Assembly (NCBI GenBank): GCA_009869945.1
Contig: WIXG01000176.1
Coordinates: 62,001-126,000 of the forward strand
Length of the DNA: 64,000 bases
Source: Mesaphorura yosii
Taxonomy: Eukaryota; Arthropoda; Collembola; Poduromorpha; Tullbergiidae
Reading direction: 5' to 3'
The translations under genes and the position numbers were made by a program. Each line of letters starts with the position of its first letter. The first letter of the stretch is position 1. Below the pieces are notes generated by a model. That model saw nothing but the letters and a program-made list of their open reading frames with translations, had not been told where the DNA came from and did no database searches. This document shows, in pieces, positions 62,145 through 64,000 of the stretch.

Positions 62145-63220
62145 GTACTGGAGAAATCCTTTTGTTTGTTTTCTGGGTTCTGATTCCATTACACACGGCA
62201 TGGTACATTAGACAGTAATACAATCCACCCATGCTTTCTTCAACAGGTTGTGAACGTGAAGTGAACTCTGAATGAGCATGTTGTTATTCCAGGGTCTATT
62301 GGAATGGGTTTATGTTTGTAATTTAGGAAGGATTCAGGACTAAAGTAAACTGCAGCAACAACTCACGCATTAAGCCCACAGTATCCGAAGAACAACAACA
62401 TAAAAGTCGTGGGAAAGTGAAAGATATTTTCGGAAGTCGTAGAAAATCCAGAGATCCAAGCGCGTAATCTTTTACGCGTATTACAAGCATTGCTGGGTGG
62501 TGGAAATGAGATTTTGCTCCAGCAAGCAGACACAGCGCGAAAGCAGAGTGACCTTTGCCATTTCCAGTGCTTGGAGGAGGAAGATCTCGTCTCGGACCGG
62601 TTACGTACACACTCCATAATACTTAACACCACCACGAAACGTGTGCGGCAGGATGTAAACAGAGATTCTGTGCCCTGGCTCTTGTACACGTGCTGTGGAA
62701 GTCCTGTCGTTCGTGGCCTTTACCTTTGCTTCATTTCCTGAGTACACAGCGCACGGCAGACTGCTCACTAATGAGTTTGTCAGAGCGAGTGTTCTAATAG
62801 CTTCTTGTTTTCCTTTTCGAAAGACTTTTATGATGATCTAACGCGCAACTAAGAAGATGGGCAAACAATAATAACTGCGTAACATGTTCAGACTCTAAAA
62901 AATTATGTCCAGCGGCATGATACAGAAAACTGCGCTTTGCGTCAAAGGACCGTGAAAGTTCCAACGAAGAGACTGTAAAATCGCTTGAGCATACAGTCAA
63001 CTGTATGTGCGCTTTAAAAATGTAGCTTTGGAGTTTTTGCTGAACGAAGAAAATGAAAACATGAATTTGCTTTCAAAATAATGCATTGGCAATGGAAAAT
63101 GTCCTTAAAACTTGTTCATGACTTAAAATAATTGCCAGTATGACCAGACGACTGTAAACCAGGTCAACTTTGAAATTTATTTATCGCATTACACAAGCGA
63201 AACTTGAATGGCTTAGCATT

Positions 63221-64000
63221 TCATGACAATTCAACACATTTCGCCTTGACTTGGACGACCGAGTGCGACTTTGAGTAATTCGAACTATAGAAGACGCTTG
63301 TTTCGGTTGTATTCCTGTGTGACGACGACACTTCACACGCCACTTCTGTTTCAGTTTCTTTCCTGCACCCGCACGTTTTAATCCGAGCAAGTATTGCTTT
63401 CGCTTCGGACTTAAATATTTTATTGTAATGGCAGTAGATAAATGGATTCAGGCAAATACTTGAAACGGCCGACAGATACGCGATGCGATAGTACAGCGGT
63501 TCCTCAACCGAATTGGTGCATGGGTCCGGTAAGATGTGCACAATGAAGAAATGCACAAACCACATGAGAAACAATGGTGAACACGCGATGAAGTAGATCA
63601 GAACAATCAGAATCAGCATCCTTGTAGTCTGGCGCTTGCTTTCCTCGAATGCTTCCAGTTGTCCATCGGTGTAGGCTTGATCTGGTCCATCTACCGGCTT
63701 TGGTAACACGGCCTTAGATATGTTCGCCTTCCGAATCTTGACAATGACTTTGTAGTACATGAAACTTGTGATGGACACTGGAACGAAGCATCCAACTCCG
63801 AGTGTGATGACATAATTGTAGTGAGACTTGAAGAACTCAATTTCCGTTTCGTACGCCACGCGACAGCCAATCAGCTTGTCTTTGGTGAAGAATTCTGATG
63901 ATCTGAAGTGAAACATGGCGCACACAGCGCACGAAATTGAAATGGACCAGATGCAGATTGTAGTTCTGAATGGCTTCAGGAAGCAATTCTGAGGGCGGTA
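63221..64000 (-). CDS. Class A (rhodopsin-like) GPCR, C-terminal 259 residues; 5' part beyond right edge
   Basis: The frame is open from base 64000 to TGA at 63221-63223. From intracellular loop 2 (KPFRTT) it shows TM4 with its Trp (TTICIWSISISCAVCA), extracellular loop 2 with the disulfide Cys (IGCRVAYE), TM5 (YVITLGVGCFVPVSITSF), an ~45-residue loop 3, TM6 (MLILIVLIYFIACSPLFLMW) and TM7 with NPFIY (AYLSAVSSICLNPFIYC). A basic helix 8 (NKIFKSEAKAIL), a possible palmitoylated CGC and a Ser/Thr-rich tail follow. TM6 has Cys-Ser-Pro where Cys-Trp-x-Pro is usual. TM7 lacks the retinal lysine, so it is not an opsin. Ligand class cannot be told from this half. TM1-TM3 lie outside the window. Confidence 0.88.
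   Translation of the reverse strand, partial: YRPQNCFLKPFRTTICIWSISISCAVCAMFHFRSSEFFTKDKLIGCRVAYETEIEFFKSHYNYVITLGVGCFVPVSITSFMYYKVIVKIRKANISKAVLPKPVDGPDQAYTDGQLEAFEESKRQTTRMLILIVLIYFIACSPLFLMWFVHFFIVHILPDPCTNSVEEPLYYRIAYLSAVSSICLNPFIYCHYNKIFKSEAKAILARIKTCGCRKETETEVACEVSSSHRNTTETSVFYSSNYSKSHSVVQVKAKCVELS

Larger units (their letters stand above)
57923..63220. other. Intergenic region between the two receptor genes
   Basis: It holds the 3' UTR of the first receptor and two terminal-exon candidates (59731-59897 and 61951-62124). A 113-codon minus-strand frame at 59282-58941 starts MPFTNAFVTAVLFVLPEV and contains a Ser/Gly/Asn stretch; it has no domain and could be accidental. Nothing else is recognised. 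Confidence 0.4.

Overview
The window is nuclear DNA of an animal, most likely an arthropod. Genes are split by GT-AG introns, many only 66-104 bp long. AATAAA signals follow several genes, the sequence is moderately AT-rich, and the proteins are animal types: Split ends, SNF/U2B'', a SPRYD3 relative, a LysM membrane protein and rhodopsin-family receptors. A springtail or another small pancrustacean would fit, but that is inference. I see no bacterial, organellar or viral gene. All similarity calls rest on remembered family sequences, not searches.

Layout. 1-30.6 kb (minus): the 5' part of a spen (split ends) gene. It holds four RRM domains and an RS-rich linker, and runs off the left edge before the SPOC domain. 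The start codon lies at 30.6 kb, on the far side of a 23 kb intron. A second large exon at 7.7-8.4 kb splices in frame to the same downstream exon and looks like an alternative first exon. 30.6-34.1 kb: no gene recognised; the spen promoter should be here. 34.1-42.3 kb is compact: an F-box/leucine-rich protein (minus), a LysM single-pass membrane protein (minus), a SPRYD3-like protein (plus, head to head with LysM), and SNF/U1A/U2B'' (minus, tail to tail with SPRYD3). 42.3-43.9 kb (minus) holds a multi-exon gene I do not recognise. It lacks a long open frame and was rebuilt from splice phases.

44-51 kb has little recognisable coding. 51.35-57.9 kb (plus) is a divergent rhodopsin-family GPCR in two exons, with a 4.9 kb intron containing a MITE-like inverted-repeat element and a possible minus-strand gene. 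It has a very long histidine-rich second intracellular loop and lacks the E/DRY arginine. 58-63 kb holds isolated terminal-exon candidates with poly(A) signals. 63.2-64 kb (minus) is the C-terminal half of a second class A GPCR, cut by the right edge.

The genes do not form one pathway. Spen and SNF act in nuclear RNA biology, the F-box protein probably in ubiquitin ligation, the LysM protein in the secretory membrane system, and the two GPCRs in signalling. The clearest items for follow-up are the alternative spen start, the atypical GPCR, the unrecognised 42-44 kb gene, the half-size SPRYD3 and the small antisense frame inside a spen intron.
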